A DNA stretch of 39,731 bases from Kiritimatiellia bacterium (lineage in GTDB: Bacteria > Verrucomicrobiota > Kiritimatiellia > CAIQIC01 > Lenti-01): assembly GCA_028681135.1 (NCBI GenBank), contig JAQUJC010000029.1:1-39731 (forward strand), read 5' to 3'. A program made the position numbers and the translations under genes. This document shows positions 1-11,351 of this stretch, piece after piece. The number at the start of each line of letters is the position of its first letter. Positions within the stretch are counted from its first letter, which is position 1. The notes under the pieces are model-generated. The model searched no databases, was not told the origin of the DNA, and saw only the letters and a list, made by a program, of their open reading frames with translations.

Positions 1-2
1 AT

Positions 3-3000
3 TGGGCCCCCGCCAACATCGGCCACTGGGTGGATGTGGCGTTGACGCATGACGGCACGACTGCGCGTTTGTTTGTGGATGGCCGCTTGGTGGCCTCGGC
101 CGCTCAGGCGTTCCAGGCCCGCCACCAGCCCGCATTGTTGATCGGGGCCGGTCACGTCAATATATCCGACAGCTACTGGCAGGGTCAGATCGACGATGTG
201 CGGATATTCCGTGCCGCCTTGGGCACAAATGAGCTGGCGCTGGTCAACGAGTGGATCGGCGATGCGGACGGCGATGGGCTCACCAACGGCGAGGAATTCC
301 TATTGGGAACCGATCCGCGGAATCCCGATACGGATGGCGACGGGCTGAGCGACTTTGACGAAGTGCGGGTGTATGGCACTAATCCGCTGTTGGGCGATAC
401 CGATGGCGACGGCCTGCCCGATGCCTGGGAACTGGCCAATGGGTTAGACCCGCTGGTGGATGATGCCGCGGCGGACAAGGATGGCGACGGGCTAACCAAT
501 CTGGAGGAATACCACCTGGGAACCGACCCGCAGAACCCCGACACCGACGGCGATGGGCTGAATGACTTTGACGAAGTGCGGGTGCATGGCACCGATCCGC
601 TGCTGAGCGATACGGATGGCGATGGCATGCCCGATGGGTGGGAAGTGGCCCATGGCTTGAATCCGCTGGTGGATGATTCCGCCGAGGACCCCGACAACGA
701 TGGGCTAACCAACTTACAGGAATACCACCTGGGGACTAATCCCCAGAACCCCGATACCGACGCGGATGGCATGCCCGATGCCTGGGAAGTCGCTCATGGC
801 TTGAATCCGCTAGTGGACGACGCGGGGGACGATGCGGATGGCGACGGACTGACCAATCTGGAGGAATACCAAGAGGGGACCGATCCTTGGAAGCCCGACA
901 CCGATGGCGATGGGCTGAGCGATTATGACGAAGTGATGGTTCATGGCACCAATCCGCTGGAACCCGATACCGACGGCGATGGCATGCCCGATGGGTGGGA
1001 AGTGGCCCATGGCTTGAATCCGCTGGTGGATGATGCCGCGGCGGACAAGGATGGCGACGGGCTAACCAATCTGGAGGAATACCACCTGGGGACCGATCCG
1101 CAGAACCCCGACACCGATGGCGACGGATTGAGCGATTACGACGAGATCATGGTACACGGCACCGACCCGCTGGACCCCGACACGGATGGAGACGGCCTGC
1201 CAGACGGCTGGGAGGTGGACTATATTTTTTCACCTCTGTCCGGTATGGCCTCGGAATTGGGGCTGCGTTGTTGGCTGCGGATGGATGAGGGGACAGGCAG
1301 GGAGTTGGCGGACTCCTCCGGTAGCGACTACTCCGGAGAGATTCAGCTCAATCAGGCGTCGCTCTGGACCAATGGGGTGAACGGGGGTGCGTTGTGGCTA
1401 GCGGGTTCCAACAGCCATGTCACCGTGCCGCAGATGGGGGGGGGCGTGATTACGGGCGCATCGTTTACAGTAAGTGCCTGGGTCTGGCACGATCCGGCCT
1501 CTACAGCGGCCTTCCCCACCATTGTATCCGATAGCCGTTGGTTGGGCGGAAGCAGTTTTCCGGGCTTCCTCTTGAGAATCCACACCGCACAAAACAAGGT
1601 TTCCGCACTGGTGGGCAATGCGTCGGGCGGCTCAACAGAATTGACGGCGGGATGGTGGCGGGAACGCTGGAGCGGTCGTTGGACGCATGTGGCCCTGGTG
1701 CAGGATGCCGGCATGACACGGCTCTATTTGGACGGTAGCCTGTGGGACGAGCAGGCCAATGTGTTCGAGCCGGCGACCAATGCCGCGGTGCTTATCGGGA
1801 AGGGTCACGTGAATGAGCCTGATTCGGCCTGGCGCGGGACGCTGGACGATGTGCGCTTCTACACGACGGCCCTTACTCCGGCGCAGTTACGCGAGCTGTT
1901 TGACGCCCGGGGTGACGCCAATGGCGACGGGATGAGCAATTACGAGGCCTTTCTTCAGGGTCGGGACCCACGGACCAATGCCCTGCCGGTTTCGACCGAA
2001 GGTTCGCTTGATCTACAGTTTATCCCCCGTAACTGGACGACAAACGAATCGCCCCAGTATTTGGCCATGTTTGCCGATTTCAATCCCGGCAATGAGATTC
2101 ATCTGTTTGTGGAAAACGACGTGCTCAATTTCTTGATGATAGATGCCACTGGCCATCGTCATCTGATCCGCCACCATGGTCTCGTTCGCGATGGTTATCT
2201 CATGGCCGATGCCACGAATCGGATTACGGCCAGTTGGCGGGGATTCAACCAGGAAGCGCCGAGGGCTGAAATGCGGCTATTCGTGAATGGTCTGGATTAT
2301 CGCGCTGACCTGGGGCGGGTCAATAGTCCGCGTCTGACCGCCTATGCCTGGGAGCAGGGCTCGGATTACCAACAGGCCGCGTTTATGCGAGCGCCGTGGA
2401 GCGTATCGGTTCAGTCCAATCGCACCCGATTTTTCTCTTGGTCCGATGGCGTGTTTACCGCCAAAGTCGAGGCGGTGGCGACTCATCTGCACCCCTGGGC
2501 CTATGGGATGATTGCCACCAATCCGATTCCGCCGTTCGCTCTGGCCAGTAAGACACCCCCGCCGCGGGGCGCGCGCCCTCGCACCCTGTTGCAGAGCATT
2601 ACCCGTCCGCGCAGTCCGGCCGACTTCGTTACCACCAACGAGATGAAAGTATTGCTCCGCCGCTATGGACAGGTGGCCGATGCGGTTGAAAAGACGATGA
2701 GCTGGATGGGCTGGGGGGACGTGCCGCCGGACAACTGGGATATCTACGAGTCGAACATCCGCGATTCCATCGCAATGGGCAATGAAGTGGGAGTCGAGAT
2801 TGCGCTGAGCAGTTGGATCAATTTGGACACCAAAATCTGTTACAAATATTCCAATGCCATTCCGTCCCGGGCCAAACAGTTCCATGTAACGACCAATGGA
2901 ACCGAACTCCGGGTGCGACTGACCAATGCGATCTGGCAGGTTAACGAGACCCTCCAAATTCCGAAATTCGACGTGGCTCACCCGGCAACAACCAGCAACT

Positions 3001-4340
3001 ATCTCGCCCACTGGAAGGATGATCTGGGGATATTCACGAACTACAGTTATTTCTTCTTCAATGAGGATACCCTGCAGCCCCTTGGGGAGCCGGTATATCT
3101 GCGCAGTGGAACGGCCAGCACCAACGGGTTGGCCTGGTTCCGCGAGTACACCGTGGCCAAATACGGTGCGAGCTATGCAACGATTCGGTTCCCCGCCAGT
3201 CCATTTGCCCACAGCCTGATGGATGCCACCAATGCGAGCGCCTTTCAGGTAGTGCTCGATGACTCCGTGACCAACCGACTGGAGATCACGACCGATCCGG
3301 ACCATTGGGCGAAGTGGTGGGAATGGCGGCAAGTCGTGTTTGCACACGTGCTGGCAGGTCAGGCACAGCGGATGCAGGAATTGAACCAAACGAATCCAAA
3401 CTGGCGCGGCACGGTTTTATTTGTGTTATCCTCGATGGCTTGGACGCCCCGATCCGGTCTCAACTTGGATTTGCTCTCACAGATTCCGGGTCTGGATTGG
3501 ATGGTGATGGAGAACATCCGGGGCTACACCTATGGGCTGGCACCTCAACGCGTTGAAGAGGAGGTCCAACTACAGCTCCAGGCGCTGAAGGAAACCGTCT
3601 CGACCAACACGGGGTTTGGCAGTTTTGTGATGGCGCAAACATTTCCCTACCCGACGGTGACGGGGGGCGTCACGAATGCCACCTATAACCTCTCCTGGAT
3701 GACGCAAGACATGGCCTATGCGGCCGCGCCGGAGTTCCAGTCCGAGCTAATTGTTCCGTATTCTGCGTCGATGCTGGTCAATCGCCCCGGCTATACCAGT
3801 GTCTTTCAAAATGCGCACTACATTCCCGAGGTGGCGGATGCGTGGCATCGGAAGCGTTTTGAACTTCTCTGGAGCCCTCTGCAGGGTCATGACGTGGCGA
3901 ACACGGCGGCTACCACCACGCTCCACTTTAGTTGGGCGGCAGTGGAGCAGGCGAAGTCCTACGAGTGGGAACTCAGCCAAACCGCTGATTTCTCCGTCAC
4001 CAATCGCCAGGCTCTGACAGCTTCTACCAACGTATACTGGTCCCTGCTCACGCAACCCGTCGCTATCGATCAGCCGTTGTATTGGCGCGTACGTGGCTTG
4101 TTCCATGTCCTGGCCTACGACGAGGGCGGGGTGGTCAGCGGCACCAATATGTATCTCGGTGCGTGGGCGATGGCCCCCGAGCCATTGGTGGTGGTTGATA
4201 CCGACGCCGATGGATTGCCGGACGCATGGGAAATCCATTATTTCGGGAATCTGGACGAAGACGCTGCGGGAGATCCCGACGGTGACAGTCTGACGAATAT
4301 GCAGGAATATCTGGGGGCAACCGATCCGGTTAACCCGTAG
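3..4340 (+). CDS. Large secreted/surface protein, 5' truncated by the window: LamG/concanavalin-like domain, about 10 thrombospondin type-3 (DxDxDG) repeats, second LamG domain, ~700-aa uncharacterised core (possibly glycoside-hydrolase-like), FnIII-like segment, terminal TSP3/dockerin-like repeat
   Basis: Frame is open upstream of the listed start (codons from nt 3 read [27 protein letters not shown], a LamG motif). Repeated '[42 protein letters not shown]'. Second LamG '[19 protein letters not shown]'. C-terminus '[45 protein letters not shown]'. Confidence 0.9.
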   Translation, partial: WAPANIGHWVDVALTHDGTTARLFVDGRLVASAAQAFQARHQPALLIGAGHVNISDSYWQGQIDDVRIFRAALGTNELALVNEWIGDADGDGLTNGEEFLLGTDPRNPDTDGDGLSDFDEVRVYGTNPLLGDTDGDGLPDAWELANGLDPLVDDAAADKDGDGLTNLEEYHLGTDPQNPDTDGDGLNDFDEVRVHGTDPLLSDTDGDGMPDGWEVAHGLNPLVDDSAEDPDNDGLTNLQEYHLGTNPQNPDTDADGMPDAWEVAHGLNPLVDDAGDDADGDGLTNLEEYQEGTDPWKPDTDGDGLSDYDEVMVHGTNPLEPDTDGDGMPDGWEVAHGLNPLVDDAAADKDGDGLTNLEEYHLGTDPQNPDTDGDGLSDYDEIMVHGTDPLDPDTDGDGLPDGWEVDYIFSPLSGMASELGLRCWLRMDEGTGRELADSSGSDYSGEIQLNQASLWTNGVNGGALWLAGSNSHVTVPQMGGGVITGASFTVSAWVWHDPASTAAFPTIVSDSRWLGGSSFPGFLLRIHTAQNKVSALVGNASGGSTELTAGWWRERWSGRWTHVALVQDAGMTRLYLDGSLWDEQANVFEPATNAAVLIGKGHVNEPDSAWRGTLDDVRFYTTALTPAQLRELFDARGDANGDGMSNYEAFLQGRDPRTNALPVSTEGSLDLQFIPRNWTTNESPQYLAMFADFNPGNEIHLFVENDVLNFLMIDATGHRHLIRHHGLVRDGYLMADATNRITASWRGFNQEAPRAEMRLFVNGLDYRADLGRVNSPRLTAYAWEQGSDYQQAAFMRAPWSVSVQSNRTRFFSWSDGVFTAKVEAVATHLHPWAYGMIATNPIPPFALASKTPPPRGARPRTLLQSITRPRSPADFVTTNEMKVLLRRYGQVADAVEKTMSWMGWGDVPPDNWDIYESNIRDSIAMGNEVGVEIALSSWINLDTKICYKYSNAIPSRAKQFHVTTNGTELRVRLTNAIWQVNETLQIPKFDVAHPATTSNYLAHWKDDLGIFTNYSYFFFNEDTLQPLGEPVYLRSGTASTNGLAWFREYTVAKYGASYATIRFPASPFAHSLMDATNASAFQVVLDDSVTNRLEITTDPDHWAKWWEWRQVVFAHVLAGQAQRMQELNQTNPNWRGTVLFVLSSMAWTPRSGLNLDLLSQIPGLDWMVMENIRGYTYGLAPQRVEEEVQLQLQALKETVSTNTGFGSFVMAQTFPYPTVTGGVTNATYNLSWMTQDMAYAAAPEFQSELIVPYSASMLVNRPGYTSVFQNAHYIPEVADAWHRKRFELLWSPLQGHDVANTAATTTLHFSWAAVEQAKSYEWELSQTADFSVTNRQALTASTNVYWSLLTQPVAIDQPLYWRVRGLFHVLAYDEGGVVSGTNMYLGAWAMAPEPLVVVDTDADGLPDAWEIHYFGNLDEDAAGDPDGDSLTNMQEYLGATDPVNP

Positions 4341-4489
4341 GTGCGGAAGGCCATCAGCGGTTGATCGATTCTAGGAGGGGGCAGTTGGTCTCATGGACCG
4401 TCTCATCCCGGTCTGTCCCTCTTCACCCTGCACCGGATATATTGCGTGACTGAATCAAGCTTGAAGCGCGACAGTATATTTGGCAAGCG

Positions 4490-7400
4490 CTATGGCGGCA
4501 GGGATACCCGGGCACGGTAAAAGTAAAAGCCTGGTCCCGGCGATGTGAGAGCCGGAATCCAGGAACCTCCGTTCCCCAATGTATTGGTCAGGGGAGTCCA
4601 GTTTGCGTTGGTGATGGGGGTGCCGACATCCACGTAGTAGTGGCGTCCGGTGGAGGTGGGATTTATTTCGAACTGTAGATTGCTTCTGGAGCCGGTTGCT
4701 TTCAAGGGCGGAAAGAAACTATCAGCGTTGGTAGGGGAGGTGTCGGCTATGTATTCTTGCCACGTGAAATAGCCATCCATGTCGATATCGTTGGTGGCAG
4801 CGGCATCGAAGTCGTTGGTCCATCCGTACTGAGCCAGCCACCACTGGGGGGTGTCGTTGGTGGCCAGCCGGGCGGTGAAGTTCGCTTGCACCGATTTCGG
4901 AGCATCCATCAGGAGGGGAAGGGGATTATTCGTGGAGAGGGTGGACCCGGTCCAGTTGGTGAAGGCATAGTACGGGTCGGCTGTGGCGGTGATCTGGGTA
5001 GAGATCCCGCCGGGTTGCCAGCCGGTGGTGACGTCGACCGAACCGTCGGAACCGGCGCTGGTCTCCAGCCAGAAGTTCGTGGTCCAGAGCCAGGTGAGAA
5101 CGGCATCGTTGGTGACGGTCATGACCAGTTGGGTTGTGATGCCGCTGACGGGGTCGTGACCTGCCAGAGTCCAGCCAGTGGAAACGAGCTGGGTACCGCC
5201 GGAGGGGGCGGGGGCGGAGATGGTGTTGGTAAGGACGGCCCCCCCCAGATGGGTATGGATGCCGACAGCCGGACTGGCAGTGCCCTGTTCGGAGACCACC
5301 GTCAGTGAGTAGGCGACACCGGTTCCGGTAAGTAGAAGATTTGTTTGAGACAGGATGGCATCGCTCTCAATCGAGAGAGAGGCATGGAAGCTCTCATTTG
5401 TGGAGGGGGTAAAGACAACAGTGAAGGGTGAGCTGCCGCCGACCTGAATGGAGGGCGGGAGGCCCGTGATTTGGAATGTGTTGGCCCCGCTGCCATTGGT
5501 GCTCCATCCCGTGATGGACAGGGGGGCTGTTCCGTTGTTGTAAAGAGAGTAGGTGTTGGTGCGCGCTTTTCCCTGATCAACAGGTCCGAAGTCAGTTCCC
5601 TTGGAGAGACTTGCAGGTTCACCATTGGTGACGGTGACTCCATTGGTGCCCAGGAGGGAGAGTTGCGGTGATGCATTGCAAATAATAAGGGGAAGAGAGA
5701 GGCGAGAGGCCGCGGCGACCGAAGTCCCGTCACGTGCCACAAAATCCAGCACATGAAGGCCGTCGTTGAGGAGGGTGGTGTCCACCGTGGCGGTGGCATC
5801 AAGCACTTCGTTGGTGGGGCTGATATGGAAGAGAACGGAGGCTCGGGCACGAAGGTCATCGGGGTTGTCCTGCATAAATGCGTTGAAATTATAGTTCGTG
5901 ACCAGTCCATTGGTTGGGCTGACGGGGCTGACAGTGAAATCAACGAGAATACCTGCGCCATCCGGTCCAGGCGTGCGGGCGAGCAGCGTGCCGGCTTGCC
6001 AGACTTCAGTGTCGCGTCGGGCTATCCGATCATAGAGGACGCCATTGGTGGCCATGAGTGTGGCGTCATTGGTGATGGCGGTTCGCAGCCGTTCCAGAAC
6101 ACTGCGGACGGACTCGCCCTGGGTGGCCACGATGATGTTGGTGGCGATCGTCCCATTGGTGAGGGTGAGGGTGCAGGTCACGGTGTCGCCGGCGTTGGCT
6201 CCCCCAGAATAGGGGTTCGCGGTCAGAAAAAGCCGTTTGCGGGCGGGATAGATCGATGGCACCAGATGGGATGCAGCAAGCCCCACGCCGAGGGTCAGGG
6301 GTTCCGTGCCTCCCGCAGCAACGGAGGCGGCGACAGAGGCGTTGTCTCCGGCATGATCGAAGGTTTTGTAGACTAGTTCGAGCCGGTCGGCAGAGGCGTG
6401 GGCGGTTACGATCTGGTTGGTGTTGCTATTGACCGCGCCTGCCAATGCGGAGACTGCATCGAAGAGCGTCTGGCTGCTGGCAACTGTGGTCGAATTGGTA
6501 ATGCCGTCGACGGCGATGGAAAGGACGTTCCCGACCGTCGGAGAGATATTGAAAACATTGGTCTGGAACCGCCCGTCCACATAGAGGTCGAGGTGGGCCG
6601 CCGGCGAACCCTGGTCATGCGCCTCGGCGGAAACCTGAATGGGCACCATGCCGGTGACAATCGAATAGGCGGAGTGGGAAAGGACAGAACTCTCCGGGGG
6701 GGCGGCGAAAGGTGCAGCAAGAGGATCGCCGGCGAAGAGACCCTGATAGGGGGCTTCAACCGACATGGCGTAGGCTTCGCCGATGGTAAACCCACGGGCA
6801 TAGTAAAACCCCATCAGGGGGTCAGGAAACTTTTCGAAATAAGTGCACGGCTCATCCACGGTGCCATAGGATGCGGTAGCTCCGATCCCCATCCAGTCAA
6901 GAACGGTGGACTGAGATGAGTTATTCGTGAAGTTTGCAATGCGCCCGCCGAAGGAGGTTAGGTGGTCGGAATAAGCGCCATTCATCCAGGTATTGTTCAT
7001 GCGGGCATGGTAGGGAATCTGCCCCATTCCATAGCCATCATGGTGACCGATGACATTGGTCTCGTCGTTCATGATCTGGTACCTCTTGGAGATGGTGCAG
7101 CTGGCAGGCAGACCGGGGAGTGCCAAAAAGGAGAACTGGGTGCCTTCGTACCGCCGTTCGCGGATTCCTCGAAATTCGTCACCCCAGTTGTGCAATTGAA
7201 TGGAGGACGAGGGGAAGGAGGCTTGCGCAGCAGCACCCCGGTCGACCACGAGTTTGGCGGTGGCCTGATTCGAGGCGATCAGATGGAAGGCGATGAACCC
7301 ATTGGTGGCGTTCCAGTCATCTGCGGAGCGAAAGGTGCGTTCGCTTCGGTAGAAGGCGTTGCTGGTATAGGAGGGTAAATTACACTCGCCGGCCTCATAG

Positions 7401-7804
7401 TAGCTTGGCGCATTTTTGAAGCCGTAAAATAGCGAAGCCGTGAGGCCTTCGCTGCCGTTCACACGCGTGGGAAAGGCTCCGCACAGGACCACGTAGTCTA
7501 TTTGACCCTCCAATTCTTCGGCGGCGATATGGTTTGTGATCGGCGCGTAGATGAGGGTCTGGAACTCATTGGATGAGAGCGAGACTCGATTCGTGGCGAG
7601 GCCGAGGGAACAGAGCTGATGCGATGGGATATCGTGCGCGTCAGCGTAATAGTCGCCTAGTTCAATAGAGTCAGGGGTGTTGGTATTGACCACGACCAGG
7701 GTATTGAAAGCACGCCCCCCGGCAACACTTAGTAAGGGCCATGCCAGGAGCAGGGCTAGAGTCAGGCTGAGCCAGCGGGGTTGACGATAGGGGGCATCAT
7801 CCAC
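4490..7804 (-). CDS. TIGR03790-family-like secreted protein with ASH/choice-of-anchor-D-like and bacterial-repeat domains at the C-terminus
   Basis: 1104 aa; signal peptide 'LSLTLALLLAWPLLSVAGG', then 'FNTLVVVNTNTPDSIELGDYYADAHDIPSHQLCSL' and 'IDYVVLCGAFPTRV', typical of TIGR03790. 'GTDFGPVDQGKARTNTYSLYNNGTAPLSITG' is ASH-like. Confidence 0.8.
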   Translation of the reverse strand: MDDAPYRQPRWLSLTLALLLAWPLLSVAGGRAFNTLVVVNTNTPDSIELGDYYADAHDIPSHQLCSLGLATNRVSLSSNEFQTLIYAPITNHIAAEELEGQIDYVVLCGAFPTRVNGSEGLTASLFYGFKNAPSYYEAGECNLPSYTSNAFYRSERTFRSADDWNATNGFIAFHLIASNQATAKLVVDRGAAAQASFPSSSIQLHNWGDEFRGIRERRYEGTQFSFLALPGLPASCTISKRYQIMNDETNVIGHHDGYGMGQIPYHARMNNTWMNGAYSDHLTSFGGRIANFTNNSSQSTVLDWMGIGATASYGTVDEPCTYFEKFPDPLMGFYYARGFTIGEAYAMSVEAPYQGLFAGDPLAAPFAAPPESSVLSHSAYSIVTGMVPIQVSAEAHDQGSPAAHLDLYVDGRFQTNVFNISPTVGNVLSIAVDGITNSTTVASSQTLFDAVSALAGAVNSNTNQIVTAHASADRLELVYKTFDHAGDNASVAASVAAGGTEPLTLGVGLAASHLVPSIYPARKRLFLTANPYSGGANAGDTVTCTLTLTNGTIATNIIVATQGESVRSVLERLRTAITNDATLMATNGVLYDRIARRDTEVWQAGTLLARTPGPDGAGILVDFTVSPVSPTNGLVTNYNFNAFMQDNPDDLRARASVLFHISPTNEVLDATATVDTTLLNDGLHVLDFVARDGTSVAAASRLSLPLIICNASPQLSLLGTNGVTVTNGEPASLSKGTDFGPVDQGKARTNTYSLYNNGTAPLSITGWSTNGSGANTFQITGLPPSIQVGGSSPFTVVFTPSTNESFHASLSIESDAILSQTNLLLTGTGVAYSLTVVSEQGTASPAVGIHTHLGGAVLTNTISAPAPSGGTQLVSTGWTLAGHDPVSGITTQLVMTVTNDAVLTWLWTTNFWLETSAGSDGSVDVTTGWQPGGISTQITATADPYYAFTNWTGSTLSTNNPLPLLMDAPKSVQANFTARLATNDTPQWWLAQYGWTNDFDAAATNDIDMDGYFTWQEYIADTSPTNADSFFPPLKATGSRSNLQFEINPTSTGRHYYVDVGTPITNANWTPLTNTLGNGGSWIPALTSPGPGFYFYRARVSLPP

Positions 7805-7978
7805 AAATATACCTCACAAGCAAGATACTCTTTCTTTAAGGGGAGTCAACCGATGAAGAGGGTGGGGGGATTCAAAGATTGATTATTGCCAGCCCTAGAA
7901 TACACTACTGCAATCTCCATATGACAGATTGCCCCACCATTCAATATTTGAGCCCCGACTGGATTTACCCCAGACAGT

Positions 7979-9529
7979 ATGTTTAAGCCGGAGTCATATC
8001 GTCGCGGAGGCCTTTCGTCCACCGCACTCCAGATTGGGGCACAGGGATTGGCATTTCTGTTCAATCTTGTTATGGCGTATTGCTTTGGTGCCGTTGATGC
8101 CACCGATGTGTTGAACTACTGCGTCACCACATTCATGCTGGTGGCTACCTTCATGCTGACCTTAGATTCGACGGTCCTGATCCCGGAGGCCATGCGTCGC
8201 CGTCATCAGGAGTCGCCTGAATCCTCGATGCAATTTCTGAATTTCTTTCTCTACCTGTTCGCGGGGATCACGTTAGTTTTATCGTTGATGGCAGCTTGGA
8301 AACCCATTGGGTTCTTAACGGCTATGTCTCAGTTTGATCCAGCAATGCTGACCGCCAACCGGCATATTATTCTATGGGTGATCCCGGTGTTTACACTGCA
8401 GTTACTTACTCAATATACCAACAGCATCTTGGTCTCTTATAAATACTTTTCCCTGCCGGCGCTCTGGGCTGTGGCGTGCCGACTGCTTAACATTGTTTTT
8501 GTTCTGCTGTTCCACCAGTCTTTGGGAGTTATCGCTTTGGCCCAATCGCTGATTCTGGGCTTGGTGCTGCAAACGCTAGTGTCGCTTACGCTCATGCGCC
8601 GCCACTTGGGCTGGCGGTTTACCTTCCATCTGCCTCGAATTCCCGGCACCGTCTGGCGCAACATTGCCTATACCGAAATCGGTGTTTTGGTGTTTGCGTT
8701 CGCTTCTTTCACTCCCGTATTGATGGCGTCTGCGGCAGCCGAGGGATTTGTAACCGCCATGAACTATGCTATTAAAATATCTGCCGTTCCCGAAGCCCTG
8801 ATTGCGGGACAGATTGCCTTGATTGTAAGCATCAAACTCAATGAACTGGCGGCGCAGCAGGATAATGCTGAATTTGGGCGAGCCTACGAGCGGATTTCAC
8901 GTTTCCTCATCTGGCTATGTATTCCGTTGGCTTTCGTGCTGTCGCTGGCAGCTCCGGGCCTGCTGCAAGTTCTTATGTTGCGTGGAGCGTATACGTCGGA
9001 GGCCTTGCATATCACGACCGTTCTCTTCCAGGGACTCGTATTAGGCTTGCCGATGGCGGTGTTCCATGCGTTATTTTTACAGGCATTAGCCGCTCAGCAA
9101 AAAGTGATGCTCCGAAATGTCTTTGCCATCGTTCTGTGTTCCATTCTGGCGGGTGCCTTATGGGGGCTGGTACCTCGTATTGGCATCCTGAATTATCCGT
9201 TGATCAAGGTTGGCTACGTCTATATCGTTTACACGTGCAGCCTTCCTGTGTGGCGGAAGTGGTTTCCCGTAGCGCGCATCGGACGCGTATTCGGTGTGTT
9301 GGTGGCGAGCATGGCAACCAACGGAGCCGTAGCGACTGTAGTATGGTGGCTCACGGGAAAATTGCCACCCATGGGGGTGGTTGTGCGAACCCTGATTTTG
9401 ACCTGTGGCTATGGAGCGGGCGCCGGGTTGCTGCTGTACCTGTGCCCTTGGAACCGTATTCCACGAACCTATATGGCTGAATTGTGGCGGATACGGCGGC
9501 TGAAACTGGGACATCGGCGGCTAGCTTGA
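7979..9529 (+). CDS. MurJ/Wzx-like polytopic membrane flippase (MOP superfamily)
   Basis: 516 aa with many TM segments. N-terminus 'SSTALQIGAQGLAFLFNLVMAYCFGAVDATDVLNY' and 'LMLRGAYTSEALHITTVLFQGLVLGLPMAVFHALFLQALAAQQ' resemble MurJ. Confidence 0.8.
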   Translation: MFKPESYRRGGLSSTALQIGAQGLAFLFNLVMAYCFGAVDATDVLNYCVTTFMLVATFMLTLDSTVLIPEAMRRRHQESPESSMQFLNFFLYLFAGITLVLSLMAAWKPIGFLTAMSQFDPAMLTANRHIILWVIPVFTLQLLTQYTNSILVSYKYFSLPALWAVACRLLNIVFVLLFHQSLGVIALAQSLILGLVLQTLVSLTLMRRHLGWRFTFHLPRIPGTVWRNIAYTEIGVLVFAFASFTPVLMASAAAEGFVTAMNYAIKISAVPEALIAGQIALIVSIKLNELAAQQDNAEFGRAYERISRFLIWLCIPLAFVLSLAAPGLLQVLMLRGAYTSEALHITTVLFQGLVLGLPMAVFHALFLQALAAQQKVMLRNVFAIVLCSILAGALWGLVPRIGILNYPLIKVGYVYIVYTCSLPVWRKWFPVARIGRVFGVLVASMATNGAVATVVWWLTGKLPPMGVVVRTLILTCGYGAGAGLLLYLCPWNRIPRTYMAELWRIRRLKLGHRRLA

Positions 9530-9608
9530 CCGGACTGTGGAAATCCGGTTAATTGAGTAATCAGATCATGGGCACAGCGATCCTGTTCAACGGGTGGAGT
9601 TGCGGAAG

Positions 9609-10376
9609 ATGAATAAAATCAAGACGGTGCTGGAAAATCGATTACGGCGTTTCGCAACCCGGCGAGGCTTTGACCTGTACCGTTCTGCATCGATTCCGGC
9701 GGAATGTGTCTATCACGAACGGGAGGAATTCGGCCCGTCCAACCTGCAGGTTAAGCTAGACCGGGTTAAGCAAGGGCGACCGTTTGAGAACCCAGATATT
9801 CTGGCCTTGAACCAAGTTGTGTGTTCCTTACTGGAATCCGAGAAGCGAATTGTGGAATTTGGAAGCGGAACAGGAATGTTTGCCCGGATGGCCTCGGAGG
9901 ACCCCGGGCGTTACATCGTGGCCAGCGAATTTGATCAACCCACTTGGCAATGGTGCCTGGATCATATTGCTCCCCGGAGCAACGTTCGTTTTGTCAACGG
10001 TCCCTGCACTGAAAAAGACGGCCCCTTTGATGCGGTGGTCGCCATCGAGGTAATTGAGCATATCGCCGACTATCGCTCATTTCTGGAGCAATGTGCCGGT
10101 TTGGCGCCGCGAGCCTTATTTACGACCCCTAATCGTCGCCGAGACGCAAAGGTGTTCACAGCCGGACCACCCCCTTATCCGGAACACGTTAGGGAATGGA
10201 CTGCAGGTGAATTCTATTGGGTTTTGCGCTGTTTTTGGAACGAAGTCCGACTCTATGGCATGCCCAATGCGTTTAAGCCCCAGTGTTTGCTGATCGATGT
10301 GAATGCCACGGCATCTCCATTAATTGCAGATTGCCGCAATCCCTGGATGCCGCGTGGACAGAGGGGCAAGGAATAA
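9609..10376 (+). CDS. Class I SAM-dependent methyltransferase
   Basis: 'RIVEFGSGTGMFARMA' (motif I) and 'FDAVVAIEVIEHIADYRSFLEQCAGLAPRALFTTPNRR'. ATG at 9609 is preceded by GGAG; the listed ORF start is an upstream GTG at 9594. Confidence 0.8.
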   Translation: MNKIKTVLENRLRRFATRRGFDLYRSASIPAECVYHEREEFGPSNLQVKLDRVKQGRPFENPDILALNQVVCSLLESEKRIVEFGSGTGMFARMASEDPGRYIVASEFDQPTWQWCLDHIAPRSNVRFVNGPCTEKDGPFDAVVAIEVIEHIADYRSFLEQCAGLAPRALFTTPNRRRDAKVFTAGPPPYPEHVREWTAGEFYWVLRCFWNEVRLYGMPNAFKPQCLLIDVNATASPLIADCRNPWMPRGQRGKE

Positions 10377-10383
10377 ACCGCCG

Positions 10384-11343
10384 ATGACTTTCTGGAATCG
10401 ATTGAGCAATCGTTTGCGGTTTGAGGCGCGATTTCCCTTAAAATGGAGTCATGATTGGGTGCGACTGCCGTTAACTTGGCGTCACTTCGATTTGTATCGC
10501 CGCATTCACCGGGACAGCTATCGGTGTACCGGGGGGTTCCCGGAGCTGGTGAATTGCCGGGACTACAACGATAAAATCCAGTGGCTGAAGCTGTTTGATC
10601 AGCAACCTCGCACGGTGTTGTGTTCCGATAAACTGGGGGTTCGAAAAGTAGTTCATGACCTCCTTGGTGAGGGGTTTATACCAGATCTCTATCAGGTTGG
10701 CGACCATGTCTATGACTTGGACTTTGATTCTCTGCCCAAAGCTTTTGTTCTGAAAACCAACCACGATTCAGGAACCGTAGAGTTGGTCCGTGATAAATCC
10801 ACTCTGGACCGGACCGCGATTGAGACGCGCTTTGAAAAGGCATTGGGTACGGTATTCAGTCTGGCAGAGGGGGAGTGGGCCTATGCCTATATTCCGCCGA
10901 AGGTTTTTGTAGAAGAATTCATTGAGCCAGAGAATCCGGCTCCACCTGCGGACTATAAGTTCCATTGCGTGGAAGGCAACATGGTGCTGCTCCAATACAT
11001 TACTGACCGGGGACTCGACCCCAAGGAACAGATGATCGACCGTAATGGCCGAGATGTTGGATTTGTGTTCGACCATCGGTTCCACCATGGCGATTCGTTT
11101 TCGAAACCGCTCCAATGGGAGCGGATGATCGAGATCGCGGAAACATTGGCAGCCGGGTTCAAGTATGTTCGCGTAGACTTGTATCTTTCCGGTGATCGCA
11201 TTCTGGTGGGAGAGATGACCTTTTGGCCTATGGCGGGTCGCTATCGCAGCGATGGGCAGAAGACCATGGGCCGTTATTTGACCTTTGACCGTTCGACGGT
11301 ACACCCGACATGTCTACATCTGCTTCCCCATCCGAGGGCCTAG
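10384..11343 (+). CDS. TupA-like ATP-grasp protein (polysaccharide-associated)
   Basis: 'YNDKIQWLKLFDQQPRTVLCSDKLGVRKVV', 'LPKAFVLKTNHDSGTVELVRDKS' and 'YAYIPPKVFVEEFIEP' match TupA-like ATP-grasp. ATG at 10384 chosen because the listed start overlaps the upstream gene. Confidence 0.8.
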   Translation: MTFWNRLSNRLRFEARFPLKWSHDWVRLPLTWRHFDLYRRIHRDSYRCTGGFPELVNCRDYNDKIQWLKLFDQQPRTVLCSDKLGVRKVVHDLLGEGFIPDLYQVGDHVYDLDFDSLPKAFVLKTNHDSGTVELVRDKSTLDRTAIETRFEKALGTVFSLAEGEWAYAYIPPKVFVEEFIEPENPAPPADYKFHCVEGNMVLLQYITDRGLDPKEQMIDRNGRDVGFVFDHRFHHGDSFSKPLQWERMIEIAETLAAGFKYVRVDLYLSGDRILVGEMTFWPMAGRYRSDGQKTMGRYLTFDRSTVHPTCLHLLPHPRA

Positions 11344-11351
11344 GTCACCCG

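Noticed and set aside
2277-3389. 370-aa minus-strand ORF
   Set aside because: Antisense within the coherent LamG/TSP3 gene; no recognisable motif.
4757-6919. Plus-strand ORFs (183, 207, 173 aa) opposite the TIGR03790-like gene
   Set aside because: Gly/Asp/Val-rich translations typical of antisense frames; the minus-strand protein is coherent throughout.
9529-9549. Terminator after the flippase gene (ACCGGA...TCCGGT)
   Set aside because: Only a 6-bp stem with a 9-nt loop and no T-run; likely incidental within the same-direction gene series.
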